64,000 nucleotides of DNA, taken from JAGNXB01 sp942490895 (GTDB taxonomy: Bacteria; Bacteroidota; Bacteroidia; Chitinophagales; Saprospiraceae). The notes beneath the pieces were generated by a model that was not told the DNA's origin, did not search any database, and was given only the letters and a program-made list of their open reading frames with translations. The translations under genes and the position numbers were made by a program. The DNA is taken from positions 1 through 64,000 of the forward strand of contig CALNZC010000056.1 of the NCBI GenBank assembly GCA_942490895.1, read 5' to 3'. This document shows, one piece after another, positions 1 to 7,762 of the stretch; positions within the stretch are counted from its first letter, which is position 1, and each line of letters opens with the position of its first letter.

Positions 1-1175
1 AGAAGCGGACGATGTCCCAGACGATGAGGAAGTAGCCCGCCAGATCGAGTTTCTCGATCAGGTCGAGCTCGCGCTCCAGTTGCGCCTGGGCGCGGGCGGT
101 GAGCGGCCGGAAGCGGGTGCGGGCGCCGTCCCAGGTCACCCGGCGCAGCTGCGAGATGGGGCTTTCGCCCACCGGCAATGGGTAGTCGGGGAAGCGGTAG
201 CCGAGGTCCGACAGGGTGAACTCGAGCTCGTCCACGAGGGCCCCGGCCTCGGCCACTGCCCGCGGTTGGTCGGCGAAGAGGAGCGCCATCTCTCTCGCCG
301 ACCTCAGGTGGCGTTCGCGGCAGCCCTCGAGCAGGCGGCCGGCGGTGTCCAGGGTCACGCCCTCGCGGGGTGCGTGGCGAGGACGTCGGCGAGATCGCGG
401 TTCTCGGGTCGTGCGTATCGAATGCCGCCGGTGGCCGCCAGCGGCAGCCGCAGACTCCGGGCGAGGTCGATGAGCGCCCGGTTGCGGTGTTCCTCCTCGC
501 GCAGACGGTGGCGCTGCAGCTCGACGTGCAACCGTCTCGGAAAGAGCCTGTTGAGGTGTTCGAGCTCGCGGCGGGCGGCGTCGAGGCCGCGGTGGACGAG
601 CCGTTGGGCGAGGACCCCTTCGGCGCCGCCGGTGAGGCAGTGGAGCCCGTCGGCGTGCGCCGCCACCTGCTGCCAGGTCGCGCGGGCCTTGCCCTTCTGA
701 CGCCCCCGCGCGGCCTCGGTGAGCAGCCGGCAGAGGTTGCGATAGCCGCGGTGATCACTCGCCAGAAGAGTCAACCTCGGCAGGGAGTGCCGGGAGGAGG
801 AGGATCGGGGACCAGACCCGAGGGCCTGGGATTTTGAGTTTTGAGTTTTGAATTTTGAATTTCGGATCGCTCCCCAACACCCTGGCATTCCGGGTTGGTG
901 GGGCACGCGTCCCGGGCCGAACGGGTGGGGCATTCCGAATCCGAAATCCGAATTCCGAATTTCTCCTCGAGCACGATTTCGGCTCCGACGAGGGGCTTGA
1001 TCCCGGCGTCGCGGGCGGCTTTCCAGAACCGCGGTGCGCCGGAGACGGTGTTGCGGTCCACCAGCGCCACCGCGGGAAGCTCGAGTTCCGCCGCCCTTTC
1101 CACCAGGTCCTCGGGCTGCGACGCCCCCTCGAGAAAGGAGAAGGCCGAAGCGCAGTGCAGTTCGGCGTACTTCAT
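1..1175 (-). pseudogene. dnaE2: Error-prone DNA polymerase III alpha (DnaE2), partial and frame-disrupted
   Basis: Encodes the N-terminal part of the DnaE2 translesion polymerase, which acts with ImuA and ImuB in SOS mutagenesis. The start at 1175 gives MKYAELHCASAFSFLEGAS, the typical PHP-domain start of this family. The reading frame follows the family to about 965, then meets a 170 bp repeat insert, and resumes in another frame at PRLTLLASDHRGYRNLCRL near 795. A second break lies near 360-367, where a run of four C seems to be one base short; beyond it the family sequence continues (REGVTLDTAGRLL... LDLAGYFLIVWDIVRF) off the left edge. The gene is last in the minus-strand order imuA-imuB-dnaE2. 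The insert is in the sequence itself; the C-run change may be a sequencing error. Whether a functional protein is made is doubtful. Confidence 0.85.
797..964. repeat. Short repeat insert inside dnaE2
   Basis: This 168 bp segment has no counterpart in DnaE2 proteins and separates two well-conserved blocks. It holds tracts of GAATTCCGAA and TTTGAGTTTTGAA type and a box TGGGGCACGCGTCCCG at 899-914. The same box and similar tracts occur in the imuB insert at about 1985-2228. Both inserts abut TTCTCCTC on the plus strand (GAGGAGAA in the gene sense). The bounds are set by where protein similarity stops and are good to about 10 bp. Confidence 0.7.
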
Positions 1176-1198
1176 GCGATGTCCGGAATTCGACGACC

Positions 1199-1728
1199 GG
1201 AGAACCACAGAGACACAGAGGCACACAGAAGAACCACGGAGAGATCGTCGCAACCACGAAGACACAAAGAACACAAAGGAGCCACAAAGGGGCGAAACCT
1301 GCGTCAGCGAGGTTGCCCGGTGTGGTTCGGCGGCAACGGCGGCGTTCCGTTGTTCGCCGGCAACCGTGGCGTAGCCCGTATGGTCCGTACGGGAGCGTTC
1401 GTCCCAGACGGTCTTCACCCCGCCGACGCGCAGGGCGCGTCGGTCCCCGCCGGGTCGTGCCTGCTCGAGTGCCAGCGTTTGAGACCCATCCCAACCAGAA
1501 AAGCTTGAGAGGCGAGGCCGCGCTCTCCGAGAGCGCGGGGAGCGGGGCTGACGGACGCTTGCGTCCGAGGCTGCACCCGCTCCCAGCGGTCCCCGGCCGC
1601 CCGGCGGCCGGGACCTCGCCGGTCATCGAGTTGCTTTGTGATGCCTTCGTGTCTTCGTGTCTTCGTGGTGCGACGTGGGCGACCGTCTCTGTGCCCTCTC
1701 TGTGCCTCTGTGTCTCTGTGGTTCTGCC
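1199..1728. repeat. Fold-back multi-hairpin element, copy E1
   Basis: This is one of three same-orientation copies (with 3577-4102 and 5275-5817). The ends are inverted: the left arm carries ACCACAGAGACACAGAGGCA then CACGAAGACACAAAGAACAC, and the right arm carries the reverse complement types CTTCGTGTCTTCGTG and CTGTGCCTCTGTGTCTCTGT. Between them lie a GAAACCTGCGTCAGCGAGGTT hairpin region, CCGACGCGC/GCGCGTCGG, CCGCGCTCT/AGAGCGCGG, GGACGC/GCGTCC and a GGCCGCCCGGCGGCC palindrome. It fills the imuB-dnaE2 spacer and has no coding potential beyond chance frames. In this copy the hairpin near 1375-1411 looks degraded compared with the other two. Confidence 0.8.
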
Positions 1729-1746
1729 CTGGGTCGGTGGGGCTCA

Positions 1747-1778
1747 ATTCCGAATTCCGAATTCCGAATTCCGAAATT
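1747..1778. repeat. AATTCCG microsatellite-like tract
   Basis: Four tandem copies of ATTCCGA-type units end in GAAATTC directly before the imuB stop codon at 1781. The same sequence type occurs at 930-962, 2190-2222, 3520-3534 and 4241-4282, always in or beside the mutagenesis genes. Confidence 0.75.
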
Positions 1779-1780
1779 CA

Positions 1781-3513
1781 TCAGTCGTACATCCCGTCGG
1801 CAAACCAGTCGCCGGTCATGCGGTCCCGGTAGACCCGGTAGAGCCCGCCGCCGGAAAGCTCGAGGTCCCAGTAGTCGCTCTCCACGGGTTTGTCGTTCCA
1901 CCACCCCTCCTCGAGAGACCACGGCCCCGCCGCCACCCGCACGAGACCCTGGACCCGAGGCGTCGCCCCCGACTCGGAACCGACCGAAATGAGTCGAAGG
2001 GAAGGGTTTGAGTGGGATGGGGGGGGGGAGGTGGGGGGTGGGGGGGGGGGAGGGCGTGGGGGGCGGGGGGCCGGAGCGGCTTCTCCGTGGACTTCGCCGT
2101 GGCAAGCAAATCTCTGTTGCTTGTGACGGCGGAGCGCCCGGCGCGGAGCCGCATGGGGCACGCGTCCCGCGGGCCGGGTGGTTGAGCGGCAAATTCGAAA
2201 TCCGAAATTCGAAATCCGAAATTGTTCTCCTCCGTGATCACCTCGAGCGGCACCGGCGGCCGCAGGACCCGCACCGCCAGCAGACCCCGGCCCTGACGCG
2301 GCGGTTGGCGGATTTTTGGGGCCACCGGCGGTTCGAAGGGGGCGTTCTCGTAACGCTCGGGGAGATAGCCGTCCACGGTGCGCGGCGAGCCCACCCGATC
2401 CGGACCGAGACGGGCGGCGAGGTGGGCGAGGCTGCCGGCGAGCTTGTCGGGGTGGATCTCGGGGGCGCCGAAAAGCGTGAGTTGGCCGCGGCGCGGCCGG
2501 TCGGGGTGGGTGATGGTGATGAAGGAGACCACGGCAGCCCGCGGCGGTTTCGACTCCAGTTCGAGGTGAACCAGTGCCAGCAGGGCGTCGATGTTGCGGG
2601 TGGGGGCGGGCAGGCGGATCGTGCGGTGTTCGGCGCCCTCCGGTTCGAGCCCCAGTTCGAGCTCGAGCAGGGTGCAGGCAAGGTCCTCGCGCTCGAGGCG
2701 CTTGCGGGCCCTCTCCAGCGACTGGCGAAGGGCGTAGAGCAGGGGCTCGACGGTGACCACCGGCCACTCCAGCTCCATGCCCTCGTGGAAGGTCGGAGGT
2801 GGGTGGTGGGGCTCGAGCGGGCTCGAGTCCACCCCGCGGGCCGCGCGGTGGGCGCTGGCGCCGGCCGGACCGAGCCGGCTGGCGGTGCGATCGGCCGGCA
2901 GCCGGGCAAAGTCGCCGAGGGTGCGGACGCCCCACCGGCGCAGGGTGTCCATGAGCCGCCGGTCGAGGGCCAGGTGGGTCAGGGGCAGGGGAGCGAGGAA
3001 AAGGGTTTCCTCACCGGCCGGCACCACCTTCGGCGAGTCGGGCATGTGGGCGGCGATGCGGGCGGCCAGCTTGTTGCTGGCGATGCCCACCCGGATCGGG
3101 AGATCGAGGGAGGAGGCGGCGACGATGGCGGCCTGCCCCATGTCGTGCTCGTGCGCGGCGCCGTCGTAGAGACGCTCCATCCCGCTGACGTCGGCAAAGA
3201 CGATGTCCGGGGCGGCGTCCTCGATCCGTGGCGAGAGGCTGGCGGCGGCCTCGAGGAGGGCCTCGTGGGCCGAGCCCTCGGAGGAGGCGTCGCGGCCGCG
3301 GGCGATCAGCGAGGGCAGGATCCCGCGCGCCTGGGCGAGGCTCATGCCCGAACGCACGCCCGATCTGCGGGCCGGTCGGGAGGCCCCCACCACCCTCGCG
3401 GCGGACCCGTTGCCCTCGCACACCGCCACCGCCTCGCCCGCCAGCTCCGGCTCCGAGCGCAACCTCGCCGCCAGCGGAAAGAGGGGGATGAACAGGCAGG
3501 CGATTCGCGTCAT
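1781..3513 (-). pseudogene. imuB: ImuB, Y-family polymerase-like mutagenesis protein, interrupted
   Basis: ImuB is the inactive Y-family polymerase homologue that links DnaE2 to the sliding clamp. The start MTRIACLFIPLFPLAARLR at 3513 and the body up to PPVPLEVITEE (near 2229) match the family: polymerase-like fold, then little-finger region. A ~240 bp insert follows, containing AATTTCGG-type tracts and long C-runs in the gene sense. The genuine C-terminus, with GPWSLEEGWW, ESDYWDLELSGGGLYRVYRD and WFADGMYD, then resumes in a different frame and stops at 1781. Without the insert the protein would have about 500 residues, the usual length. It sits between imuA and dnaE2. Read literally, the frame is broken, giving a 565-residue product with a nonsense tail from the start at 3513. 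Confidence 0.88.
1985..2228. repeat. Repeat insert inside imuB with G-rich low-complexity core
   Basis: The segment interrupts imuB between VITEE and the conserved WWNDKPVESDYWDLEL tail. It carries the TGGGGCACGCGTCCCG box at 2154-2169 and CGAAATCCGAAATTCGAA tracts at 2190-2222, as in the dnaE2 insert, and ends at the same TTCTCCTC junction. Between about 2018 and 2075 the plus strand is almost pure G with isolated A, T or C, enough G-runs for a G-quadruplex. Exact length in the G tract is likely to be unreliable in sequencing. Confidence 0.7.
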
Positions 3514-3576
3514 GAAGTCGGAATTCGAATTCGGAACTGGAGAGTGTTTTCGGAATTGCTACGAGGCACCATCGGA

Positions 3577-4102
3577 AGGAACCACAGAGACGCACAGAGC
3601 GGAGACACAGAGCCAGGTGTCGTCGCAACCACGCAAGACAACGCAAAGACGCAAAGGCGGCGAAACCTGCGTTGGCGAGGTTGCCCGGAGTGGAGCGGCG
3701 GCAATGCCGGCGATTGATGATCGCCGGCTCCCGGTGAAAAGCCCGACCGTTCCGGATGCGAGCATCCGTCGCGGTCGGACTTTCCCCCGGCCGACGCGCC
3801 TGCAGCGCGTCGGTCCCGCCGTGGTCGTGCCTGCTCGAACGCGAGATTTTCTGATCAACGAGAGAGGCGAGGCCTGCGCTCTCCGAGAGCGCAGGTTGCT
3901 GGGAGTGGACTGCCGCTCCGGGCGCTCGCGTCCAGAGCGGCACCCGCTCCCAGCGGTCCCTGGCCGCCCGGCGGCCGGGACCTCGCCGGACGATCGAGTT
4001 GGGCTGGCGTTGTGATGTCTTCGTGTCTTTGTGTCTTCGTGGTTGTGACGTGGGCGGCTGGCTCTGTGCCTTCTCTGTGCCTCTGTGCCTCTGTGGTTCT
4101 GT
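3577..4102. repeat. Fold-back multi-hairpin element, copy E2
   Basis: This copy fills the imuA-imuB spacer. Inverted ends: ACCACAGAGACGCACAGAG at the left, CTCTGTGCCTCTGTGGTTCT at the right. Internal stems, in order: CCGGCGAT (3707-3714) with ATCGCCGG (3720-3727); outer CCGACCG (3743-3749) with CGGTCGG (3772-3778) enclosing GGATGC (3754-3759) and GCATCC (3762-3767); CCGACGCGC with GCGCGTCGG; CCTGCGCTCT with AGAGCGCAGG; TGCCGCTC with GAGCGGCA enclosing GGGCG and CGTCC; and GGCCGCCCGGCGGCC. No transposase is encoded. Confidence 0.82.
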
Positions 4103-4116
4103 TCTGAGCATCGGCC

Positions 4117-4227
4117 TCACACGCAGAAGGCGAGCACCAGAAAGCAGAACCCCAGGATCAACAACCCGCAGGCCTCGCCGGCGAGCTCGAAGAAACCTCG
4201 TGGACTCATCTCAAATGGCTGCGACAT
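4117..4227 (-). CDS. Possible 36-residue single-pass membrane peptide
   Basis: ATG at 4227 is preceded by AGGGAGA with a five-base gap, a good ribosome binding site. The product starts MSQPFEMSPRGFFELAGEA and ends in a hydrophobic segment GLLILGFCFLVLAFC that could span the membrane. The frame is the same as imuA, and no stop separates the two, so it may instead be only a 3' extension of imuA created by the AATTCCGAA tract at 4241-4282. I do not recognise a family. The ribosome binding site favours separate translation. Confidence 0.4.
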   Translation of the reverse strand: MSQPFEMSPRGFFELAGEACGLLILGFCFLVLAFCV

Positions 4228-5064
4228 GTTTTCTCCCTTCGGTCGGAATTTCGGAATTCGGATTTCGGATTTCGGATTTTTGATCACTGGTGAGGCTCGA
4301 GCTGGACTGCCGGTCCGAAAACTCGCTTCGGGCAACACCAGTTCGACCGGTGCCTCGCCGAGGTCCGGGCAGCCGATGCGCTTGCTCAGATAAAAGCGTG
4401 ACTGCAGACCGTTGAGCAGCCGGGCGACCCGTCCGCCACCGCTCCAGTCGCCCCGTCCGCGGCCGCTCGTGATCACCGCTCCCGCGGCGCACCCGCTCAA
4501 CCGATAGGGCGTACCCACCAGGACCACCGCACCGTGCGTGGCGGCCCCACGCGCCAGACGAAGCCAGGCGGCGAGCGGCGCACGGCCCCGCACCGGCGGC
4601 AGCCCGAGATCGAGGGCGACCAGCGGGAAGCCGGTGTGGAGCAGGAGCTCGGCGGCGGCCAGCGAATCGTTGAGGTTCTGCGGCCGCAACCACAGCAGGC
4701 ACTCGAGGTCGACCCCGATGGCGGCCGCCGATTGAGGGTCCAGCTGTGAACCCTGGTCGACCAGGGCCGCGACCTCGCCGGCGCCGGTCACCGCCCGCAG
4801 AGCCGCGAGGAGGGAGGCGAAGCGGCCGCACGAGCCCCGGCCGACGATCTCCACCAGTTCGCCCCGTGGGAGCCCGGCGCCGAGAACGTGGTCGAGACCG
4901 TTGATGGAGGTCGAGAGGGGGTCCTGGCGCATCATGGCGCGTCGTTGGCGGATCAGATCCGAGGCCCGGTGCAGCGAGTTCCGGAGATCGCAGGGCAGCT
5001 CAGAACACAATGCCTGTAAGGCTTCTGTCCGGTTCGGCGTCGTTGTTGTTTGTGGGGCCGCCAT
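4117..5064 (-). CDS. imuA: ImuA, RecA-like SOS mutagenesis protein
   Basis: The start at 5064 (MAAPQTTTTPNRTEALQAL) is chosen because GGAGG lies seven bases upstream and the upstream frame looks non-coding. The body shows a RecA-fold protein: LSTSINGLDHVLGAGLPRGELVEI resembles the ImuA/SulA-like P-loop region although the Walker A is degenerate (GRGSCGR), followed by VDLECLLWLRP and GAVVLVGTPYRLSG. Conserved sequence ends near 4300 (PVELVLPEASFR). After that the frame runs through an AATTCCGAA-type repeat tract and the small hydrophobic ORF to a stop at 4117, so the natural stop seems lost. First gene of the imuA-imuB-dnaE2 set; ImuA, ImuB and DnaE2 together form the mutasome. AT-rich sequence at 5086-5115 is a likely promoter region; I could not assign a LexA box. 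Confidence 0.8.
   Translation of the reverse strand: MAAPQTTTTPNRTEALQALCSELPCDLRNSLHRASDLIRQRRAMMRQDPLSTSINGLDHVLGAGLPRGELVEIVGRGSCGRFASLLAALRAVTGAGEVAALVDQGSQLDPQSAAAIGVDLECLLWLRPQNLNDSLAAAELLLHTGFPLVALDLGLPPVRGRAPLAAWLRLARGAATHGAVVLVGTPYRLSGCAAGAVITSGRGRGDWSGGGRVARLLNGLQSRFYLSKRIGCPDLGEAPVELVLPEASFRTGSPARASPVIKNPKSEIRIPKFRPKGENMSQPFEMSPRGFFELAGEACGLLILGFCFLVLAFCV
4241..4282. repeat. Tract of TCGGAATTCGGATTTCGG type
   Basis: Five near-tandem units of CGGAATTT or CGGATTT lie within the 3' end of the imuA frame. They add KNPKSEIRIPKF-type residues to the ImuA reading frame. The tract belongs to the same family as those in dnaE2 and imuB. Confidence 0.7.
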
Positions 5065-5274
5065 CTCGTGCCTCCTGGACTTTCGAGTATAGGTATAAAT
5101 AAAGCATAAATCAAGTGACATGACGAAGGGCTGCCCGGTTGCAGCCCTGTTGGATGTCATCCGAGAGAGCGAGTGGGGCGAGCGACCCGAGGGATTCTTG
5201 TCGTGAGCGACCTCGATAGCCAAAAATAAGCAAAAATGCGAAGGCCGCCACCATCGCAGGCTGCCCACAGATCA

Positions 5275-5817
5275 CGCAGATCCATCGCACCGGGCAAACC
5301 ACAGAGGCACAGAGGACACAGAGCCAGGTTTCGTCGCAACCACGAAGACACGAAGAACACAAAGGAGCGAAACCTGCGTCGGCGAGGTCGCCCGGAGTGG
5401 AGCGGCGGCAACGCCGGCGATCCGATGATCGCCGCCTCCCGGGACGAAGCCCGTCTGTTCCGAACGCAAGCGTTCGTCCCAGACGATCTTCGCCCCGGCC
5501 GACGCGCAGCGCGCGTCGGTCCCGCCGTGGTCGTACCTGCTCGAACGCGAGATTCTGATCAACGTGAGAGGCGAGGCCTGCGCTCTCCGAGAGCGCGGGC
5601 CGGTGGGGTGAGTCGCTGCTACGAACGCTCGCGTTCGGGGCAGCGGCTCGGCCCAGCGGTCCTCGGCCGCCCGGCGGCCGGGACCTCGCCGGTCATCGAG
5701 TTGCTTTGTGATTCCTTCGTGTCTTTGTGTCTTCGTGGTTGCGACGTGGGCGGCTGGCTCTGTGCCGTCTCTGTGTCTCTGTGCCTCTGTGGTTTTGCCG
5801 GGTGCGATGGATCTGCG
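5275..5817. repeat. Fold-back multi-hairpin element, copy E3, with long terminal inverted repeats
   Basis: This copy lies upstream of imuA, between it and blaI. Its ends form inverted repeats of about 40 bp: the left arm 5275-5314 and the right arm 5777-5817 differ by one mismatch and one indel, and include GCAGATCCATCGCACC and CCACAGAGGCACAGAG. Inside are CGTCTG (5452-5457) with CAGACG (5480-5485) enclosing CGAACGC (5461-5467) and GCGTTCG (5470-5476), then CCGACGCGC with GCGCGTCGG, CCTGCGCTCT with AGAGCGCGGG, a GTCGCTGC stem enclosing CGAACG and CGTTCG, and GGCCGCCCGGCGGCC. The helices match those of E2 in position but not in sequence. Confidence 0.85.
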
Positions 5818-5921
5818 GTTTCTCCGAACGGGTGCGCTGCATCTACGCCCTTGCGTTCAAGCAGGGATCGAGCGGCCGGAATTCAAAACTAAAAATTCAA
5901 AATTAAAAACTCCCCAGGGGC

Positions 5922-5957
5922 TTGACAGACGAAAATCTTAGTACTATATATTTAGTA
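5922..5957 (+). promoter_or_regulatory. blaI promoter with overlapping BlaI-type operator
   Basis: TTGACA at 5922-5927 and TATATA at 5945-5950 are separated by 17 bp. An inverted repeat TACTA (5942-5946) and TAGTA (5953-5957) with a six-base centre covers the -10 box and resembles the TACTACATATGTAGTA-type sites bound by BlaI/MecI repressors. Transcription would begin close to the A of the blaI ATG at 5957, and no Shine-Dalgarno sequence precedes it. Confidence 0.7.
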
Positions 5958-6331
5958 TGAACATGCCGGAACGCCAACTGACCGACGCCGAACTCGAGAT
6001 CATGCAGGTGGTGTGGGAGTTGGGGAGCGGTACCGTCCGCCAGGTCCACGAGCACCTCAACCAACGCCGATCCCTCGCGTACACAACGGTGATGACCATG
6101 ATGGGCATCCTCGAGGAAAAGGGGCACCTCACCCGCACCAAGCAGGGTCGGGCCTATCTCTATCAGCCCGTTCGGCCCAAGAGCCAGGTGATCGCGGGCA
6201 TGGTCGACGATTTCGTCGGCAAGGTCTTCGAAGGGTCGGCGCGGCCACTGGTCCTCAGCCTGGTCAAGGACCGCAAGCTGTCGAAAAAGGACATGGAGGA
6301 GATCGCGCGTCTCATCGAGGAGACCGAATGA
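5957..6331 (+). CDS. blaI: BlaI/MecI/CopY-family transcriptional repressor
   Basis: A 124-residue winged-helix repressor of the BlaI family. The DNA-binding domain spans about residues 7-75 (LTDAELEIMQVVWELGSGTV, then SLAYTTVMTMMGILEEKGHL, then wing RTKQGRAYLYQPV), followed by a C-terminal dimerisation helix region with LVKDRKLSKKDMEEIARLIEE. In known systems it represses its own operon and is cleaved when the membrane metalloprotease partner senses a signal. It overlaps the next gene by four bases (ATGA), so the two are translationally coupled. An alternative start is the ATG at 5963. The presumed operator covers its own start. Confidence 0.92.
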   Translation: MNMPERQLTDAELEIMQVVWELGSGTVRQVHEHLNQRRSLAYTTVMTMMGILEEKGHLTRTKQGRAYLYQPVRPKSQVIAGMVDDFVGKVFEGSARPLVLSLVKDRKLSKKDMEEIARLIEETE

Positions 6332-7683
6332 ACTTCCACATCACCCTCGTCGGACTGCTCTCCTACGTCCTCCAGAGCGGATTTCTCCTGGCAGTCGGCC
6401 TGCTGGCTCCACAGTTGCTCCGTCTGCGCCACCCCAAGACCCTCCTGGTCTACTGGCGCGCCCTGCTCCCGACCGTCATTCTGTTGCCACTGGCAACCGC
6501 GATCTGGCAGCCCAGAAACCCACTCCCGCTCCTCACGATTGACGGCGCAATGGTCGAAGAGGTGGTGGCGACCACTCTGAAGTCGAGCATGGTCGATTTC
6601 AGTTGGTGGCTCCTGCTCGTGCCGGTCGTGGCGGTGATGGCCCTTGGGCTCGCGCGGATCGCCATCGGGCTCGTGTACCTCGCGCGCTGCCGGCGGCAGG
6701 CGACCCCGATGATTCCCCTGCCGACGCAGGTGGACACCCTCCAACGCCGCCTCGGTCTCGAGGTGCCGTTCGTCTCGACCAACCGTCTTTCGGTACCCAT
6801 CACCTTCGGCTGGGCCCGGCCGATCGTCATGGTGCCGACGTCTTTCAACAGGCTCTCCGCCGATGAGCAGGAGGGGGTGGCATGTCACGAACTCCTCCAC
6901 ATCCATCGGCGGGACTGGCCGGTGGCGCTCGCCGAAGAGGTCTTCCGCGCGGTTCTCTGGTTTCACCCGGCTGTCTGGTTCCTGCTTCCGAGGATCGCCC
7001 TCAGCCGCGAGCAGGTGGTGGACGCGGGGACCGTCGATCTCACCGGGAAACGCCGCCAGTACCTCGACGCCCTCTGGCAGATCGTTGTTTCCAGCCAGAA
7101 ACCCGCCGCAGCCTTTGCGGTGCCGCTGGTCGGAAGGTCCCATCTGCGGGCGCGAGTCGAATTTCTGAAAAAGGAGAGTGCCATGTCGAAGAACCGGATC
7201 ATCGCCAGCGTGGTGGTCCTCGTCGTTTCGATCGCCGCGGCAGGATTGGTCGGTGCAACGGTCTTCTCAACGGCCGCGTCGACGACTGCTGAAAAACTGT
7301 CGACGACCAACAACTGGAGCACCGAAGACGACAAACCGCAGGCTGACGACGAGAAGAAGAAAGGAAAGAGACATCGAAACTGGAGACCTGGGATCACGAC
7401 GGTGAATGTCGGGAGATCACCCAGTCCCGTGGCGATCGAGAAGGTCCACCCCACGTATCCGGCAGAGGCCCGGGAAGCGAAGATCATGGGGAACGTAATT
7501 CTCAGATCGACCATCAACGATCAGGGAAGAGTCGCGGACCTCGAGGTCCTGGAATCACCCGACGAGCTTCTGACCGCCGCCGCTCTGGAGGCCGTGAACC
7601 AATGGCGATTCGAGCCCGCACAATGTGACGGCAAGGACGTGGGCGTCTACTACAATCTCACCATCAAATTCGCTCTCAAATAG
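6328..7683 (+). CDS. BlaR1-type M56 membrane metalloprotease with C-terminal TonB domain
   Basis: A 451-residue protein, partner of the BlaI repressor. Transmembrane segments lie near residues 8-28, 45-60 and 90-120. The M56 zinc protease motif HELLH is at residues 187-191 (context VACHELLHIHRRDWPVAL), followed by FHPAVWFLLPRIALSREQVVDA. A further membrane segment (IIASVVVLVVSIAAAGLVGA) at about 290-310 leads to a charged linker (DDKPQADDEKKKGKRHRN) and a TonB_C domain (VHPTYPAEAREAKIMGNVIL ... AALEAVNQWRFEPA). There is no penicillin-binding sensor domain, so the signal is unlikely to be simple beta-lactam acylation; the TonB-like domain probably takes the sensor position. The start overlaps the blaI stop. 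Confidence 0.88.
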   Translation: MNFHITLVGLLSYVLQSGFLLAVGLLAPQLLRLRHPKTLLVYWRALLPTVILLPLATAIWQPRNPLPLLTIDGAMVEEVVATTLKSSMVDFSWWLLLVPVVAVMALGLARIAIGLVYLARCRRQATPMIPLPTQVDTLQRRLGLEVPFVSTNRLSVPITFGWARPIVMVPTSFNRLSADEQEGVACHELLHIHRRDWPVALAEEVFRAVLWFHPAVWFLLPRIALSREQVVDAGTVDLTGKRRQYLDALWQIVVSSQKPAAAFAVPLVGRSHLRARVEFLKKESAMSKNRIIASVVVLVVSIAAAGLVGATVFSTAASTTAEKLSTTNNWSTEDDKPQADDEKKKGKRHRNWRPGITTVNVGRSPSPVAIEKVHPTYPAEAREAKIMGNVILRSTINDQGRVADLEVLESPDELLTAAALEAVNQWRFEPAQCDGKDVGVYYNLTIKFALK

Positions 7684-7708
7684 AAGTCATCAAGGAAGTT
7701 GTGCAATG

Positions 7709-7732
7709 GGGGGAGGCCGTTCGGCCTCCCCC
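7709..7732 (+). terminator. Hairpin after the blaI operon
   Basis: A perfect 10 bp stem (GGGGGAGGCC) with a GTTC loop lies 25 bases after the blaR1-type stop. No U-run follows, so termination strength is uncertain. Confidence 0.65.
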
Positions 7733-7762
7733 TGTGCGTGGTCTGCGGGCCGCTGTGCGTGT

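Noticed and set aside
80..3720. Several long plus-strand and alternative minus-strand frames in the GC-rich part
   Set aside because: They overlap imuB, dnaE2 and the hairpin elements, have Arg/Pro/Gly-rich composition with no conserved motifs, and arise from high GC content.
5086..5120. Possible LexA site upstream of imuA
   Set aside because: The stretch is AT-rich with imperfect repeats but no recognised CTGT-N8-ACAG or GAAC-N4-GTTC site, so I only treat it as a likely promoter region.
1199..5817. Hairpin elements as insertion sequences or integron cassettes
   Set aside because: No transposase or integrase is encoded, and the stems do not form an attC-like single fold with conserved core sites.
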